NCBI RefSeq assembly: GCF_009767915.1
Contig: NZ_WSRP01000003.1
Location: forward strand, 46,543-110,542
DNA: 64,000 nt
Direction: 5' to 3'
DNA from: Parasutterella muris
Lineage (GTDB): Bacteria > Pseudomonadota > Gammaproteobacteria > Burkholderiales > Burkholderiaceae_F
Shown piece after piece: positions 46,249 through 56,110 of this stretch (its first letter is position 1; the number at the start of each line of letters is the position of its first letter). The notes under the pieces are model-generated. The model made no database searches, had not been told where the DNA came from, and saw only the letters and a program-made list of their open reading frames with translations. The translations under genes were made by a program, and so were the position numbers.

Positions 46249-49200
46249 TTACCATTTTCTTACGATGCTTTCCCACATTTTTTTCAGTCTTTTCACACTA
46301 ATGGGTACAGGAGTTCGCAATTCCTGCGCAAAGAGCGAAACACGAAGCTCCTGGAGCATGTTGGCGAATTCGGCAAGCTGCGGATCATAGACGCCCTTAC
46401 GCGAAGCAAGCTCACGCTTATAGGGGACCGTCAGTTCATGGATGCTTTCCATGCGTTCGGCGTCCCTGTTCGGATCGTTTCTCAGCCGCTCAATGCGTAC
46501 CTGAATCGCTTTCATATACCGCGAATAGTGTTTGAGGCGATCCATCGGTACCTTCCTGATAAAGTGCGGTTCAAACAGATCGAAAAGCTGCTGCGTGATA
46601 TCTTCGTGCACTTTTTCGTAGGCTTTGATGCCGTTAAGCTTTTGCTGAGCGAGCGCGGCTTCGGCAACAATCGCGGAAAGAAGCCTCCCGAGTTCGAGTG
46701 CGAGCAGATTCAGTTTTTCTTTGACTCTGCCGATCATTTCCCCGAATTGTTCTTTATTCATCGGGAGCTCCTCCGTAAACGCGGCGCTTTCAATCGCAGC
46801 ATCAATCACGTCGGCTTTGATTTCCTCAAATGACGGAAATGCTTTTCTAAGGCTCACGATTGACGCGCCCTGTATCTGCGTTGTCTGAAGCGACTTCAGA
46901 TTTTTATCGAGGTATTTAATCTGCTCCTTCAGAGCGATTCGAATCAGGCGCACCAAACCTTTCTTATGAAGCTCCTGAGCTTGCTGGGGATCGTCAAAGA
47001 CCTCAAGAGAGCAGTATTCTCCTTTATCCACGAGCGCGGGATGTCCGATTAAAGAAAGGCCCTTGCGTTTAATTTCCATGACTTCGGGCAGTTCTCCGAA
47101 ATTCCATTCCGTAATTTGCTCCTGAAGCTCTTCTGCAACTTTGCTGTCTTTTGAAGCGATATTCTGAAAGGTCTCTCGCGCCTGAGCGCTGAGCGCGCTT
47201 CTCAGCTGAGGGATGCTTCGCGACATATCGAGCTGTCTGCCGTGTTCATCCACCACTTTGTAATTCATGCTGAGATGCGGCGGCAGCATTTCCAATTTGA
47301 AATCCGACTTACGGATATCGATTCGGAACTGTTCTTTGGCTTCGGCGATAATCGTCTCAAACAGGTCTCCTTTAGGGACCTCGTGACGCTGAGCAAAGGC
47401 TTTCGCCCAATCGGGCAGCGGCACAAAATGACGTCTCAGCCTCTGCGGAAGACTCTTGAGGAGCATCTGAACTTTTTCTTTGACCATACCGGGCACGAGC
47501 CACTCGAGTCGTTCCGCGTCAAGCTGATTCAGCGCAAAGAGCGGCACCGTAAGTGTGACGCCGTCGCGAACGCTGCCCGGATCAAAGTTATAGTTGAGCG
47601 CCATCGGGACGCCGGCGATTTCCAGTTTCTTCGGGAAATATTCGATCGTAATGCCGGAAGCGTCATGGCGCATCAGATCGTTTTTTGTCAGGTAAAGCAG
47701 TTTCTGGCTGTCCTGCTCTACCTGAGCGCGCCACTTATCAAAAGTGCTCTGACTGATAACTTCTTTCGGAATCCGTTTGTCATAAAAGTCATAAATCAGA
47801 CTGTCATCCACCAGCACGTCCGGACGCCGTGACTTGTGTTCCATCTCACGAATATCACGGATCATCGCCATATTGTGCTGCCAGAACGGCGCCCTGCTCT
47901 CGTAGTCCTCCTGTACGAGCGCTTCTCTGATGAAGAGTTCTCTTGCGAGCGCAGGATCTTTCTTAGAGAAATCCACTCTTCTCTGTCCGTACACCGGAAG
48001 ACCGTAGAGCGTCGCTTTTTCAAACGCGACCACATGACCGGCTTTCTTTTCCCAATGCGGATCACTCCAGGATTTTTTCAGAAGGTGCGCTCCGACCTTC
48101 TCGAGCCATTCCGGCTCGATATTGGCGATCGTTCTCGCATATAAGCGTGACGTTTCCATTAATTCGGACGCCATGATCCATTTGCCGCTCTTTTTCGCAA
48201 TGGAGGAGCCGGGCCAAGGCCAGAACTTAATGCCTCGGGCACCTGTATAAGGCGGAGTGCGGAAATCCGCATCTAAATTCTTAAAGCCGACGTTGCCCAA
48301 GAGTCCCGTAAGCAGCGCCTTGTGCAGCTGCTCGTACGTTGCGGGCGCCGTATTGACGCGCCAGCCGAGTTCCGCGACCAAATCCTTCAGCTGTCGATAT
48401 ACGTCGCGCCACTCACGAAGGCGTTTGACCGAAAGAAAATTCTGACGGAACTTCTGATCGAGCAGTCGATTGCTTTCTTTATTCGCAATTTCGTTCTGCG
48501 TCCAGTTCCAGAGTTTGAGCCAGGAGTTGAAGTCACTCTTATCATCACCAAATTTTTTATGCGCTTCAGCTGCTTTTTCCTGAGCGTCCAAGGGTCGCTC
48601 GCGCGGATCCTGAATCGAGATCGCCGAAGCAATAACAAGCACTTCGGCAAGCGCCTGATTTTCTTCAGCGGCCTGCAGCATGCGCGCAATTCTTGCGTCC
48701 AGCGGCAGGCGAGCGAGTTTCCAGCCGATTTGAGTCAGCTCTCCGCCTCGCTCCGTCACGGCATTCAGCTCCCTCAGAAGGTCGTAACCGTCGGAAATCG
48801 CTCTCGGAAGCGGCGCTTCGACAAAAGGAAACTCTCTGACGTCCGTCAGGTGAAGTGATTTCATGCGAAGAATAACGGTTGCCAAAGAGCTTCGCAGAAT
48901 TTCCGGATCAGTAAATTCCGGTCTGCGATTGAAATCGTCCTCGTCATAAAGACGAATACAGATACCGTTGGCGACACGGCCGCATCGACCGGCTCTCTGC
49001 TGAGCGGCCGCCTGACTGATCGCCTCGACCTGCAGCTGTTCCACCTTATTGCGGTAGGAATAGCGTTTGACACGAGCCAGACCGCTGTCCACCACATAAC
49101 GAATCCCGGGAACCGTCAGCGAGGTTTCAGCGATATTGGTGGAAAGAACAATCCTTCTTCGGCCGCCGCTCCGGAAAATTCGGTCCTGCTCTTCGATACT

Positions 49201-50370
49201 CAGGCGAGAAAACAGCGGAAGAATTTCCACGCCCTTCTGCGCGAATTCGGAAAGTGCTTCAGAAGCTTCACGGATTTCGCGTTCGCCGGGAAGAAAGACC
49301 AGAATATCTCCGTTGCCCGCGCTCATCAGTTCCGAGCAGGCATCGGCGATCGCGCTCATCATTGTCTTATCGTCGCTCTCGTCCGTATCTTCGATCGGAC
49401 GGTAGCGGATTTGGACCGGATAGAGACGCCCCGAAACATTAATAATCGGAACAGGTTTTCCGTTGACCGGTTCAAAGTGTTTGGCAAAACGTTCCGAGTC
49501 GATCGTCGCCGACGTGATAATAACTTTCAGATCGGGGCGCTTAGGCAGAATTTCCCGCAGGTAGCCGAGCAGGAAATCGATATTGAGACTTCTTTCATGC
49601 GCCTCGTCAATGATGATCGTGTCATATGCCTTTAAGAGCCGGTCGTGCTGAGTTTCAGCAAGGAGAATGCCGTCTGTCATCAGTTTGACGGACGCGCCGG
49701 GCTGGATTTCATCCTTGAATCGAATCTTGTAGCCCACGACAGAGCCGAGCTCGGCGCCCATTTCCTCAGAAATTCTTTTTGCAATCGACGTTGCCGCAAT
49801 ACGGCGAGGCTGAGTGTGTCCGATCAGGCCTTTTGTGCCGCGTCCGACCATCATTGCGATTTTAGGAAGCTGGGTTGTTTTACCGGAACCGGTTTCGCCC
49901 GAGACGATCACAACCTGATTATTTTTTATCGCTTCGGCGATTTCATCTGCTCTTTCGCTAACCGGCAGCTGCTCTTCGAGCTGAAGTTTTGGCGGGACGT
50001 TTCTGACTTCGCTCTTTTTGCCTGAAGACGGTGCTGTCTCAGTCTTCTTCGGCTGTGTTTTATTTTTTACTTCTTTCTTCTTTTCGGCTTCCGCGCTCGA
50101 TCCGATCTGATGGCGAAGCGCCTTCAGCTGAGAAAAGTCCTTCAAAGAAGTTCCGGGCTGTTTTTTTACCGGAACCTTGTTCTTCTGGGGTGTTTGTTTT
50201 TTCTCCGGCTGCCCAGTCTTCTTCTCTGTTCGAGGAGCCGTCTTTGGCACATTAGCCTTTTTGTGCTGCGCCGGTTTTACATTCTTTTCAGCAGCCTTCG
50301 GTTGTTCTGTTTTCTTTGCGGCCGCCGCTTTTTCAAGTTTTGCTCTTAAATCTTTAAAGTTGTCTGCCAT
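46249..50370 (-). CDS. hrpA: ATP-dependent RNA helicase HrpA
   Basis: DEAH-box helicase of 1373 residues. The P-loop is GETGSGKTTQLPK, the DEAH box is IIDEAHERSLNIDF, and the later motifs SAT, FLPGEREI and QRAGRCGR are intact. The large DUF3418-type C-terminal region is present. A Lys/Pro/Gln-rich extension of about 140 residues precedes the helicase core. The ATG at 50370 is used; a TTG-initiated frame 57 bases longer exists, and neither has a good ribosome-binding site. HrpA rescues stalled ribosome collisions in E. coli. Confidence 0.95.
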   Translation of the reverse strand: MADNFKDLRAKLEKAAAAKKTEQPKAAEKNVKPAQHKKANVPKTAPRTEKKTGQPEKKQTPQKNKVPVKKQPGTSLKDFSQLKALRHQIGSSAEAEKKKEVKNKTQPKKTETAPSSGKKSEVRNVPPKLQLEEQLPVSERADEIAEAIKNNQVVIVSGETGSGKTTQLPKIAMMVGRGTKGLIGHTQPRRIAATSIAKRISEEMGAELGSVVGYKIRFKDEIQPGASVKLMTDGILLAETQHDRLLKAYDTIIIDEAHERSLNIDFLLGYLREILPKRPDLKVIITSATIDSERFAKHFEPVNGKPVPIINVSGRLYPVQIRYRPIEDTDESDDKTMMSAIADACSELMSAGNGDILVFLPGEREIREASEALSEFAQKGVEILPLFSRLSIEEQDRIFRSGGRRRIVLSTNIAETSLTVPGIRYVVDSGLARVKRYSYRNKVEQLQVEAISQAAAQQRAGRCGRVANGICIRLYDEDDFNRRPEFTDPEILRSSLATVILRMKSLHLTDVREFPFVEAPLPRAISDGYDLLRELNAVTERGGELTQIGWKLARLPLDARIARMLQAAEENQALAEVLVIASAISIQDPRERPLDAQEKAAEAHKKFGDDKSDFNSWLKLWNWTQNEIANKESNRLLDQKFRQNFLSVKRLREWRDVYRQLKDLVAELGWRVNTAPATYEQLHKALLTGLLGNVGFKNLDADFRTPPYTGARGIKFWPWPGSSIAKKSGKWIMASELMETSRLYARTIANIEPEWLEKVGAHLLKKSWSDPHWEKKAGHVVAFEKATLYGLPVYGQRRVDFSKKDPALARELFIREALVQEDYESRAPFWQHNMAMIRDIREMEHKSRRPDVLVDDSLIYDFYDKRIPKEVISQSTFDKWRAQVEQDSQKLLYLTKNDLMRHDASGITIEYFPKKLEIAGVPMALNYNFDPGSVRDGVTLTVPLFALNQLDAERLEWLVPGMVKEKVQMLLKSLPQRLRRHFVPLPDWAKAFAQRHEVPKGDLFETIIAEAKEQFRIDIRKSDFKLEMLPPHLSMNYKVVDEHGRQLDMSRSIPQLRSALSAQARETFQNIASKDSKVAEELQEQITEWNFGELPEVMEIKRKGLSLIGHPALVDKGEYCSLEVFDDPQQAQELHKKGLVRLIRIALKEQIKYLDKNLKSLQTTQIQGASIVSLRKAFPSFEEIKADVIDAAIESAAFTEELPMNKEQFGEMIGRVKEKLNLLALELGRLLSAIVAEAALAQQKLNGIKAYEKVHEDITQQLFDLFEPHFIRKVPMDRLKHYSRYMKAIQVRIERLRNDPNRDAERMESIHELTVPYKRELASRKGVYDPQLAEFANMLQELRVSLFAQELRTPVPISVKRLKKMWESIVRKW

Positions 50371-50663
50371 GGCAGTGGAATTCTTTTTCAATAAGTAATT
50401 CGAGTAAGGATAAAACTTTTTCTTCAATTAGTTAGGCAAGATTATGCCCGAGACAAGGAATATCCAAACGATTAAAGACTGCGCAAATGTTTCAAAAGAA
50501 GTATCGGTGCGCCTAAAAAATCAGAAGACCGCAGCCATCCCGAATTTCTCTTAAACCAATCCGCTTAAAACCGCAGAATGAAGATCCGCAGAAAATATTC
50601 GGCGCATCAAAATCATTAAAATGGTCCCTAATTTTTATGCAACGTTTATTCTTGATTTCGACA
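50371..50663. other. hrpA-argA divergent intergenic region
   Basis: About 290 bp with no coding frame or repeat that I can support. It must contain both promoters. I looked for an ARG-box-like operator and saw no convincing palindrome. Confidence 0.35.
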
Positions 50664-51995
50664 ATGACTGACACCACATCCGATATGGAAGAGCCGGGCC
50701 TTGAATGGGTTGACTGGTTCAGAAGCGTCGCGCCTTATATTCACGCCATTCGCGGCAAGACCGTCGTAATCTGTCTTGCGGGTGAAATGATCCGGGAAGA
50801 TCACTTCAACAGCTTCATCGCCGATATCAGCATGATGTCCGCGATCGGCGCAAGAATTGTGCTCGTCTACGGCGTAAGACCGCAGGTCGAAGAACTCATG
50901 GGACTGAAAGCCGTCGAGTCCCGCTACGTAAGCGGCATTCGCATCACCGACGCTCAGGCGCTCAGCTGCGTAAAGGAAGCCGCAGGCGAAGTCAGATTGG
51001 ATATCGAGGCCGCTTTCTCACAGGGACTGCCGAACACTCCGATGGCGCACAGCCAGTGCCGCGTCGTCAGCGGAAACTTCGTGACCGCGCGCCCCCTCGG
51101 TATTATCGACGGAACCGATTACCAGCTCACCGGCGTTGTCCGCAAAGTAGATAAGGAAGCGATTAAAAGAGAACTCGATTTCGGCAATATCGTGCTGATC
51201 GCTCCGCTCGGCTTCTCTCCGACCGGAGAGGCGTTCAATCTGACCTGCGAAGATCTTGCCTCCTCTGTCGCGGGCGAACTTAAAGCGGAAAAACTCGCCT
51301 TCCTCACTAATGTCGACGGTGTCAGAAGATTCGGTGAAGTCGTCACCGAACTGACTGTTCAGGAAGCAAACGAATTTGTGAGCAAAAAACTTGTCGATGA
51401 CGAGGATATTTACAACCTTCGCTACGCTCTTAAAGCGCTTAACCTCGGCGTCTCGCGCGTGCACATTGTCCCCTACGCGCTCAACGGCGGCATTCTTGAA
51501 GAGTTCTTTACGCACGACGGCGTGGGAACCATGATCACGTCTGAGAATCTCGAGTCGCTCAGACAGGCAACCGCAGACGACGTCTCCGGCCTCATCAAAC
51601 TGCTTGAACCGCTTGAAGAAGACGGTACCTTGGTGAAGCGCCCGAGAGAAAAGCTTGAACGCGAAATCAATCGATTCTATGTGCTTGAGCATGACGGAAT
51701 TATTTACGGCAGTGCAGCCCTCTACCCGTTCCCCAACGAGAAGCTCGGAGAAATGGGCGCACTGACGGTTGACTCCGCCTATCAGGGTTCCGGTGACGGC
51801 GAACGCCTTTTAAAACATATTGAAAACGAAGCCAGAAAAGTCGGACTTACCCGATTGTTCGTGCTGACCACTCGAACCATGCATTGGTTCCTCAAGCGCG
51901 GATTCCGCCCGGCAAGCGTCGAGGACCTTCCGATCGAAAAGCGCAAACTCTATAACTGGCAGCGCCGTTCACAAATCTTTATCAAAGATCTCTAG
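50664..51995 (+). CDS. argA: Amino-acid N-acetyltransferase (N-acetylglutamate synthase) ArgA
   Basis: First enzyme of arginine synthesis, acetylating glutamate. It has the N-terminal amino-acid-kinase-like domain (about 15-285; FVDWFR-like entry, then [13 protein letters not shown]) and the C-terminal GNAT domain (about 300-440; [19 protein letters not shown] binds acetyl-CoA). Start choice is uncertain: ATG codons at 50637, 50664 and 50685 all lack a good ribosome-binding site; 50664 fits homologue length best. 443 residues. The yggX gene follows at 55 bp, a common betaproteobacterial pairing. Confidence 0.93.
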   Translation: MTDTTSDMEEPGLEWVDWFRSVAPYIHAIRGKTVVICLAGEMIREDHFNSFIADISMMSAIGARIVLVYGVRPQVEELMGLKAVESRYVSGIRITDAQALSCVKEAAGEVRLDIEAAFSQGLPNTPMAHSQCRVVSGNFVTARPLGIIDGTDYQLTGVVRKVDKEAIKRELDFGNIVLIAPLGFSPTGEAFNLTCEDLASSVAGELKAEKLAFLTNVDGVRRFGEVVTELTVQEANEFVSKKLVDDEDIYNLRYALKALNLGVSRVHIVPYALNGGILEEFFTHDGVGTMITSENLESLRQATADDVSGLIKLLEPLEEDGTLVKRPREKLEREINRFYVLEHDGIIYGSAALYPFPNEKLGEMGALTVDSAYQGSGDGERLLKHIENEARKVGLTRLFVLTTRTMHWFLKRGFRPASVEDLPIEKRKLYNWQRRSQIFIKDL

Positions 51996-52050
51996 CTATT
52001 TTGGAGAATCTCTGTACACTATCCCGAAACTTTTTAAAGGAAATATACAA

Positions 52051-52329
52051 ATGGCACATATGGTTCAGTGCGTAAAACTCGGCCATGAGGCAGAAGGCCT
52101 CGATCTGCCGCCGCTTCCCGGCGCGCTTGGCATGAAGATTTACAACAACGTCTCCAAAGAAGCCTGGGAACAGTGGAAGCATCTTCAGACCATGATTGTT
52201 AACGAAAACCGCCTTTCTATGGCTGATCCCCGCGCCCGCAAGTGGCTGATGGAACAGATTGAAGCGCATTTCTTCGGTGAAGGCGTTGCCCATCCCGAAG
52301 GCTACGTTGAGCCCGAAAAGAAGGCCTAA
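52051..52329 (+). CDS. yggX: YggX-type Fe(II)-trafficking / oxidative-protection protein
   Basis: A 92-residue protein of the YggX family, which protects iron-sulfur enzymes from oxidation. It starts [11 protein letters not shown] with the conserved Cys at position 7, followed by [26 protein letters not shown] and the C-terminal [13 protein letters not shown] strong terminator follows. It is probably co-transcribed with argA. Confidence 0.95.
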   Translation: MAHMVQCVKLGHEAEGLDLPPLPGALGMKIYNNVSKEAWEQWKHLQTMIVNENRLSMADPRARKWLMEQIEAHFFGEGVAHPEGYVEPEKKA

Positions 52330-52348
52330 GCCTTTCACCGCCGACACC

Positions 52349-52376
52349 AAACTCCGCCCGCGCGGAGTTTTTTTAT
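52349..52376 (+). terminator. Terminator of argA-yggX
   Basis: AACTCCGC-CCGC-GCGGAGTT followed by six T's; perfect 8-bp stem. Confidence 0.93.
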
Positions 52377-52558
52377 TGCCGGACGCAAATACCAACTTAT
52401 ACGCATCAGTCGTTTTAAATAATTTGCGAGAAAAATTTCGCAGCAGCCTGCGCCTTCGAAATGAGAATAAAAATATTATCGAAAATCCATAAATTTCAGG
52501 GAAAATTTTTCAATAATGTACTATACATCAAGGCATTCACTCATTTAGGAGATATGTG

Positions 52559-53707
52559 ATGACTCTTAATCGTCGTCAGCTTTTTCGTCTGACCGGCGCC
52601 TCTCTTGGTACCGCTCTTGTTTCTGCCGGCTCTTCCGCCGCCTTTGCCGAACAGCCGGAATTTACCGCACCGACTAAACAAAATCCTTTGCTCTTATCCT
52701 TTAACGAAAACCCGCTCGGCATGAGCCAAAAGGCTAAAGAAGCCATCGCCAGGGCCGCTTTATACGGTTCCCGCTACCCTTTCCAGCAGGTGGTTCAGTT
52801 TAAGAAAGACTTGGCTAAATTTGTCGGCGTCACACCCGATGAAGTTCTTCTCACACACGGCTCCGCGGAAGCGATTCGCGCCACAATCGAGGCCTACAAC
52901 CTGAAGAACACTGTTCTCGTTCAGCCGGAACTGACTTACGGTGACGGCGCGATGGTTGCCGAACACAACGGCATGCCGATCAAGAACGTTAAGATGGGAC
53001 CGAACTGGAGTGTCGATCTCGAAGCGCTCAAAAAAGCGGCCGCTTCCGAAGCTAAAAAGCACCATGTAATCGTTTATCTGGTGAACCCGAACAACCCCAC
53101 TTCGACCATTGCCGACTGCGGCTTCTTGATCAAATGGATCAAGTCTCAGCCGAAAAATACCTTCTTCGTTCTGGATGAAGCTTACGGCGAATTTGTCAAT
53201 GACCCTTCTTTCAAGTCCGGTGTAGAACTTGTAAAACAGGGCTTTGACAATCTGGTCGTCCTGAAAACTTTCTCCAAGATTTTCGCCATGGCCGGTATGC
53301 GTCTCGGCTATGCGATCGGTGCCGTCAGCGTGATCAACAAGATCCGTGATCACGTCGCCTACGAAGTCATGATGAATCAGTCCACGCTGGCAGCAGCGAT
53401 GGCGGAAATGAACGACAAGGAATTCCTTGCCGAATCCAAAGAAAGCAACGACAAAGCTCGTGAAATTCTGTACAAAGCTTTGGATGAACTCAAGATTCCG
53501 TATCTTCCGAGCCAGACCAACTTCGTATTTATCGACTTGAAAGCGCCCCTGAAACCGTTCTTCGAACATATGAAGGACGAAAACATCATGGTGGGCCGTC
53601 CCTTCCCGCCTGCTCTGCAGTGGTGCCGTATTTCTCTCGGAACGCCTGCTGAAATGACGTACTTCGTCGAGAAACTCAAGGAATTCCGTAAGAAAGGCTG
53701 GATATAA
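52559..53707 (+). CDS. HisC-like aminotransferase with an N-terminal Tat-like export signal
   Basis: A 382-residue class I/II PLP-dependent aminotransferase resembling histidinol-phosphate aminotransferase. PLP contacts are visible: NPNNPTS (N177), VLDEAYG (D206), the Schiff-base lysine K240 in KTFSKIFAMAGMRLGY, and R248. Substrate is unknown. The N-terminus, NRRQLFRLTGASLG followed by an Ala-rich stretch ending AFAEQ, is a Tat-type signal peptide, which implies a folded, cofactor-loaded enzyme in the periplasm. The ATG at 52559 follows AGGAG at 7 bp; the GTG one codon upstream is less likely. It stands alone. Confidence 0.85.
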   Translation: MTLNRRQLFRLTGASLGTALVSAGSSAAFAEQPEFTAPTKQNPLLLSFNENPLGMSQKAKEAIARAALYGSRYPFQQVVQFKKDLAKFVGVTPDEVLLTHGSAEAIRATIEAYNLKNTVLVQPELTYGDGAMVAEHNGMPIKNVKMGPNWSVDLEALKKAAASEAKKHHVIVYLVNPNNPTSTIADCGFLIKWIKSQPKNTFFVLDEAYGEFVNDPSFKSGVELVKQGFDNLVVLKTFSKIFAMAGMRLGYAIGAVSVINKIRDHVAYEVMMNQSTLAAAMAEMNDKEFLAESKESNDKAREILYKALDELKIPYLPSQTNFVFIDLKAPLKPFFEHMKDENIMVGRPFPPALQWCRISLGTPAEMTYFVEKLKEFRKKGWI

Positions 53708-53732
53708 CCGCTGCCATAGCTGAATAGGACAT

Positions 53733-53760
53733 AACGGAGCCGCGACGGCTCCGTTTTTTA
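53733..53760 (+). terminator. Terminator of the exported aminotransferase gene
   Basis: AACGGAGCC-GCGAC-GGCTCCGTT followed by T's. Confidence 0.92.
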
Positions 53761-53765
53761 ATGCC

Positions 53766-53799
53766 TAAAAAAAAGACCGCAGCGGTTTTAGGGCTGCGG
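53766..53799 (-). terminator. Terminator of the TRAP transporter operon
   Basis: On the minus strand CCGCAGC and GCTGCGG pair around a 9-base loop and are followed by TCTTTTTTTT. Confidence 0.85.
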
Positions 53800-53832
53800 A
53801 AAATGACGAACAATGAAAGGATAGTCAAACTG

Positions 53833-56025
53833 TTATGAGGCTGCGAGCTCCTCGGACTCCATCATTTCTTCAGATCGCTCGGAAACTTTCTTCGGGTCAT
53901 ACCGGAGTTTCTGCCAAACCAATACGAGACCAAGCAGCGCGATCGCAGCTAAGTAGCCCCACCAGCGCTGGCTGTGCGGGAGAACGAAACCGGAAATCAT
54001 CGCCGGGAACATGAATATCACGGTCGAGGCCAAGAGAAGCAGACGCTCGATAATATTGCATTTTCCGATCAGCCAGCCCTGCACCGCAGAAGCCATCGTA
54101 ACCATGCCGAGGCCGGTCATTGCGAAGATAAAGAAGCTCGCTGCCCAAGAGTCAATTCCAATAAGGAGAATGTCGGAATTAAAGAGGAAGAAGATCGGGA
54201 TGATCGCTGTGCGGATGTCGTACAAAAAGCCCTGAATACCGACTGAGATCGGGTTTTCTTTGGCGATCGCGGCTCCGGCATAGGCGGCAAGACCCACGGG
54301 CGGCGTATCGTCGGCGAGAATACCGAAGTACAGACAGAACAGATGGGCAGCGATCAGCGGAATCACAATTTCCTGACCGTGCAGTGAAAGACCGGTGGAA
54401 AGTTCGACAATCACAGGCGCCGTTAACGATGCCATGATGATGTAGTTGGCTGTCGTCGGCAGACCCATGCCAAGAAGCAGACTCGCGACAGCCGTGATCA
54501 GGATCATCAGGAAGATGTTGCCCATGGACATCACTTCCACGAAGGATGTGATCTGCTGGCCGAGACCAAGCGAGACGCAGCCCACGATAATGCCGGCGGA
54601 TGCTGTGGCAAGCGCGACGCCCGCCATATTATTGGCGCCGGCTGCCATAGCGTTCAGTGTGTTTTTAATACCAAACTTGAAGGCGGCCCAAAGATCAGCG
54701 TTGTGCAGTCTGGCAATGGCGACAGGCTGAAGAACCATAATGATGGCAAGAGCCAGAATCGCTCTGAAAACGGAGAGCTCTGCAGAATGCATCTCGACCA
54801 CCAACTCCCAAATAAGCACGGCAAGCGGGATCAAATAATGCAGACCGTTTTTCAGCTCTATCAGAAATCGAGGAAGCTCGCTCTTGGGAAGTCCTCTCAA
54901 ACCAAGCTTGCAGGCTTCAATATGCGTGATCCAAAGCAGACCGATGTAAGAGGCGAATGCCGGAACAGCAGCGGCTTTGGCCACTTCTACATAAGGAACA
55001 TTGACGTATTCGGCGATGATGAATGCGGCCGCGCCCATGACCGGAGGGGCAAGCTGTCCGTTCACCGAAGAAGCAACCTCGATCGCGGCAGCCTTCTTGG
55101 CGGGATAGCCCAGACGCTTCATCAAAGGAATCGTAAAGGTACCGGTCGTCACCACGTTGGCGATGGAAGAGCCCGAAACCATTCCGGAGAGCGCCGAACT
55201 CACCACTGCGGCCTTTGCGGCGCCTCCGCGGTACTGTCCGAGTCCGGAGATCGCCAAACGAGTAAAGAACGCGCCGCCGCCCGCGCGGTCAAGCATAGTT
55301 CCGAACATCACAAAAAGGAACACGACGGTTGCGGAAACATGAAGCGGCACACCATAGATACCCTGCGTATCCATAGTGATCTGGGAGATGAAACGGGAAA
55401 GTGTCGCACCTTTAAAGGCAATTGCATCCGGAAGGTACGGGCCTAAGAAGACGTAGGCCATGAACGCGCCGCAAATCACCGGCAGCGCAGGGCCAAGCAC
55501 GCGTCTTGTCGCTTCAAGCATCAGGACGACAAGAAGCACGCCGAATATCAGATCTCGTCCGATCGGCTGCCCCGGCCGCTCGGAAATGCCGGCGTAATCA
55601 ATAACAATATAAAGCGCGGCGATAACGCCTACGATGCCGATCATGAAGTCGACAATCGTGACGCGTTTCATCGCAAGCAGAATACGGAGGTCCCAGCGCG
55701 AATTCAGATTGGATTTGAGCGTTGGGAGATTGAGATAAATCAGTGCAAGCGCGAAGGCCAAATGAAACGCCTTCACGTAAAGAGAATCCAGAAGCAGCCA
55801 CGAAGCGGTGGACATCTGGAAAAACGCCCATGCGAGAGCGACGATATAGGTCAGCTTAGCGGACAGACCTGTCTTATCTCCGACAATTCCTTTTTCGGCC
55901 TGCTGCTGAACCTTCTTTTTATATTCCCCGATCACATCTTCGGGCGCGTCTTTTTTAGGTTTGGGAATATACCCGGGAATGCCTGCCTGAGGCAGAAGCA
56001 TTTCTGTTTTGTTCTTGTCCGTCAT
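53833..56025 (-). CDS. Fused TRAP transporter permease (4TM/12TM)
   Basis: A 730-residue fused small and large membrane subunit of a TRAP transporter of the TAXI class. A soluble 60-residue N-terminus is followed by about four membrane segments (DctQ-like) and then about twelve or more (DctM-like), with SALSGMVSGSSIANVVTTGTFT, GYPAKKAAAIEVASSVNGQLAPPVMGAAAF and LLLGMGLPTTANYI signatures of the large subunit. Driven by a sodium or proton gradient. Encoded downstream of its binding protein, with a stable hairpin in the 85-bp gap. Confidence 0.94.
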   Translation of the reverse strand: MTDKNKTEMLLPQAGIPGYIPKPKKDAPEDVIGEYKKKVQQQAEKGIVGDKTGLSAKLTYIVALAWAFFQMSTASWLLLDSLYVKAFHLAFALALIYLNLPTLKSNLNSRWDLRILLAMKRVTIVDFMIGIVGVIAALYIVIDYAGISERPGQPIGRDLIFGVLLVVLMLEATRRVLGPALPVICGAFMAYVFLGPYLPDAIAFKGATLSRFISQITMDTQGIYGVPLHVSATVVFLFVMFGTMLDRAGGGAFFTRLAISGLGQYRGGAAKAAVVSSALSGMVSGSSIANVVTTGTFTIPLMKRLGYPAKKAAAIEVASSVNGQLAPPVMGAAAFIIAEYVNVPYVEVAKAAAVPAFASYIGLLWITHIEACKLGLRGLPKSELPRFLIELKNGLHYLIPLAVLIWELVVEMHSAELSVFRAILALAIIMVLQPVAIARLHNADLWAAFKFGIKNTLNAMAAGANNMAGVALATASAGIIVGCVSLGLGQQITSFVEVMSMGNIFLMILITAVASLLLGMGLPTTANYIIMASLTAPVIVELSTGLSLHGQEIVIPLIAAHLFCLYFGILADDTPPVGLAAYAGAAIAKENPISVGIQGFLYDIRTAIIPIFFLFNSDILLIGIDSWAASFFIFAMTGLGMVTMASAVQGWLIGKCNIIERLLLLASTVIFMFPAMISGFVLPHSQRWWGYLAAIALLGLVLVWQKLRYDPKKVSERSEEMMESEELAAS

Positions 56026-56064
56026 GGCGTCCTCTCATTTTTTTGTGGTCCCTACCGGGGGTGC

Positions 56065-56090
56065 GAAGACCCGCAGGCCGGCGGGTCTTC
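56065..56090. other. Perfect hairpin between TRAP binding-protein and permease genes
   Basis: GAAGACCCGC and GCGGGTCTTC pair perfectly around a 6-base loop. There is no T-run on the minus (coding) strand, so it more likely protects the upstream binding-protein mRNA from 3' decay, which would let the binding protein outnumber the permease. A T-run exists on the plus strand but no gene there needs it. Confidence 0.75.
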
Positions 56091-56110
56091 ATTTTTAAGC
56101 GAAGCGGCGC

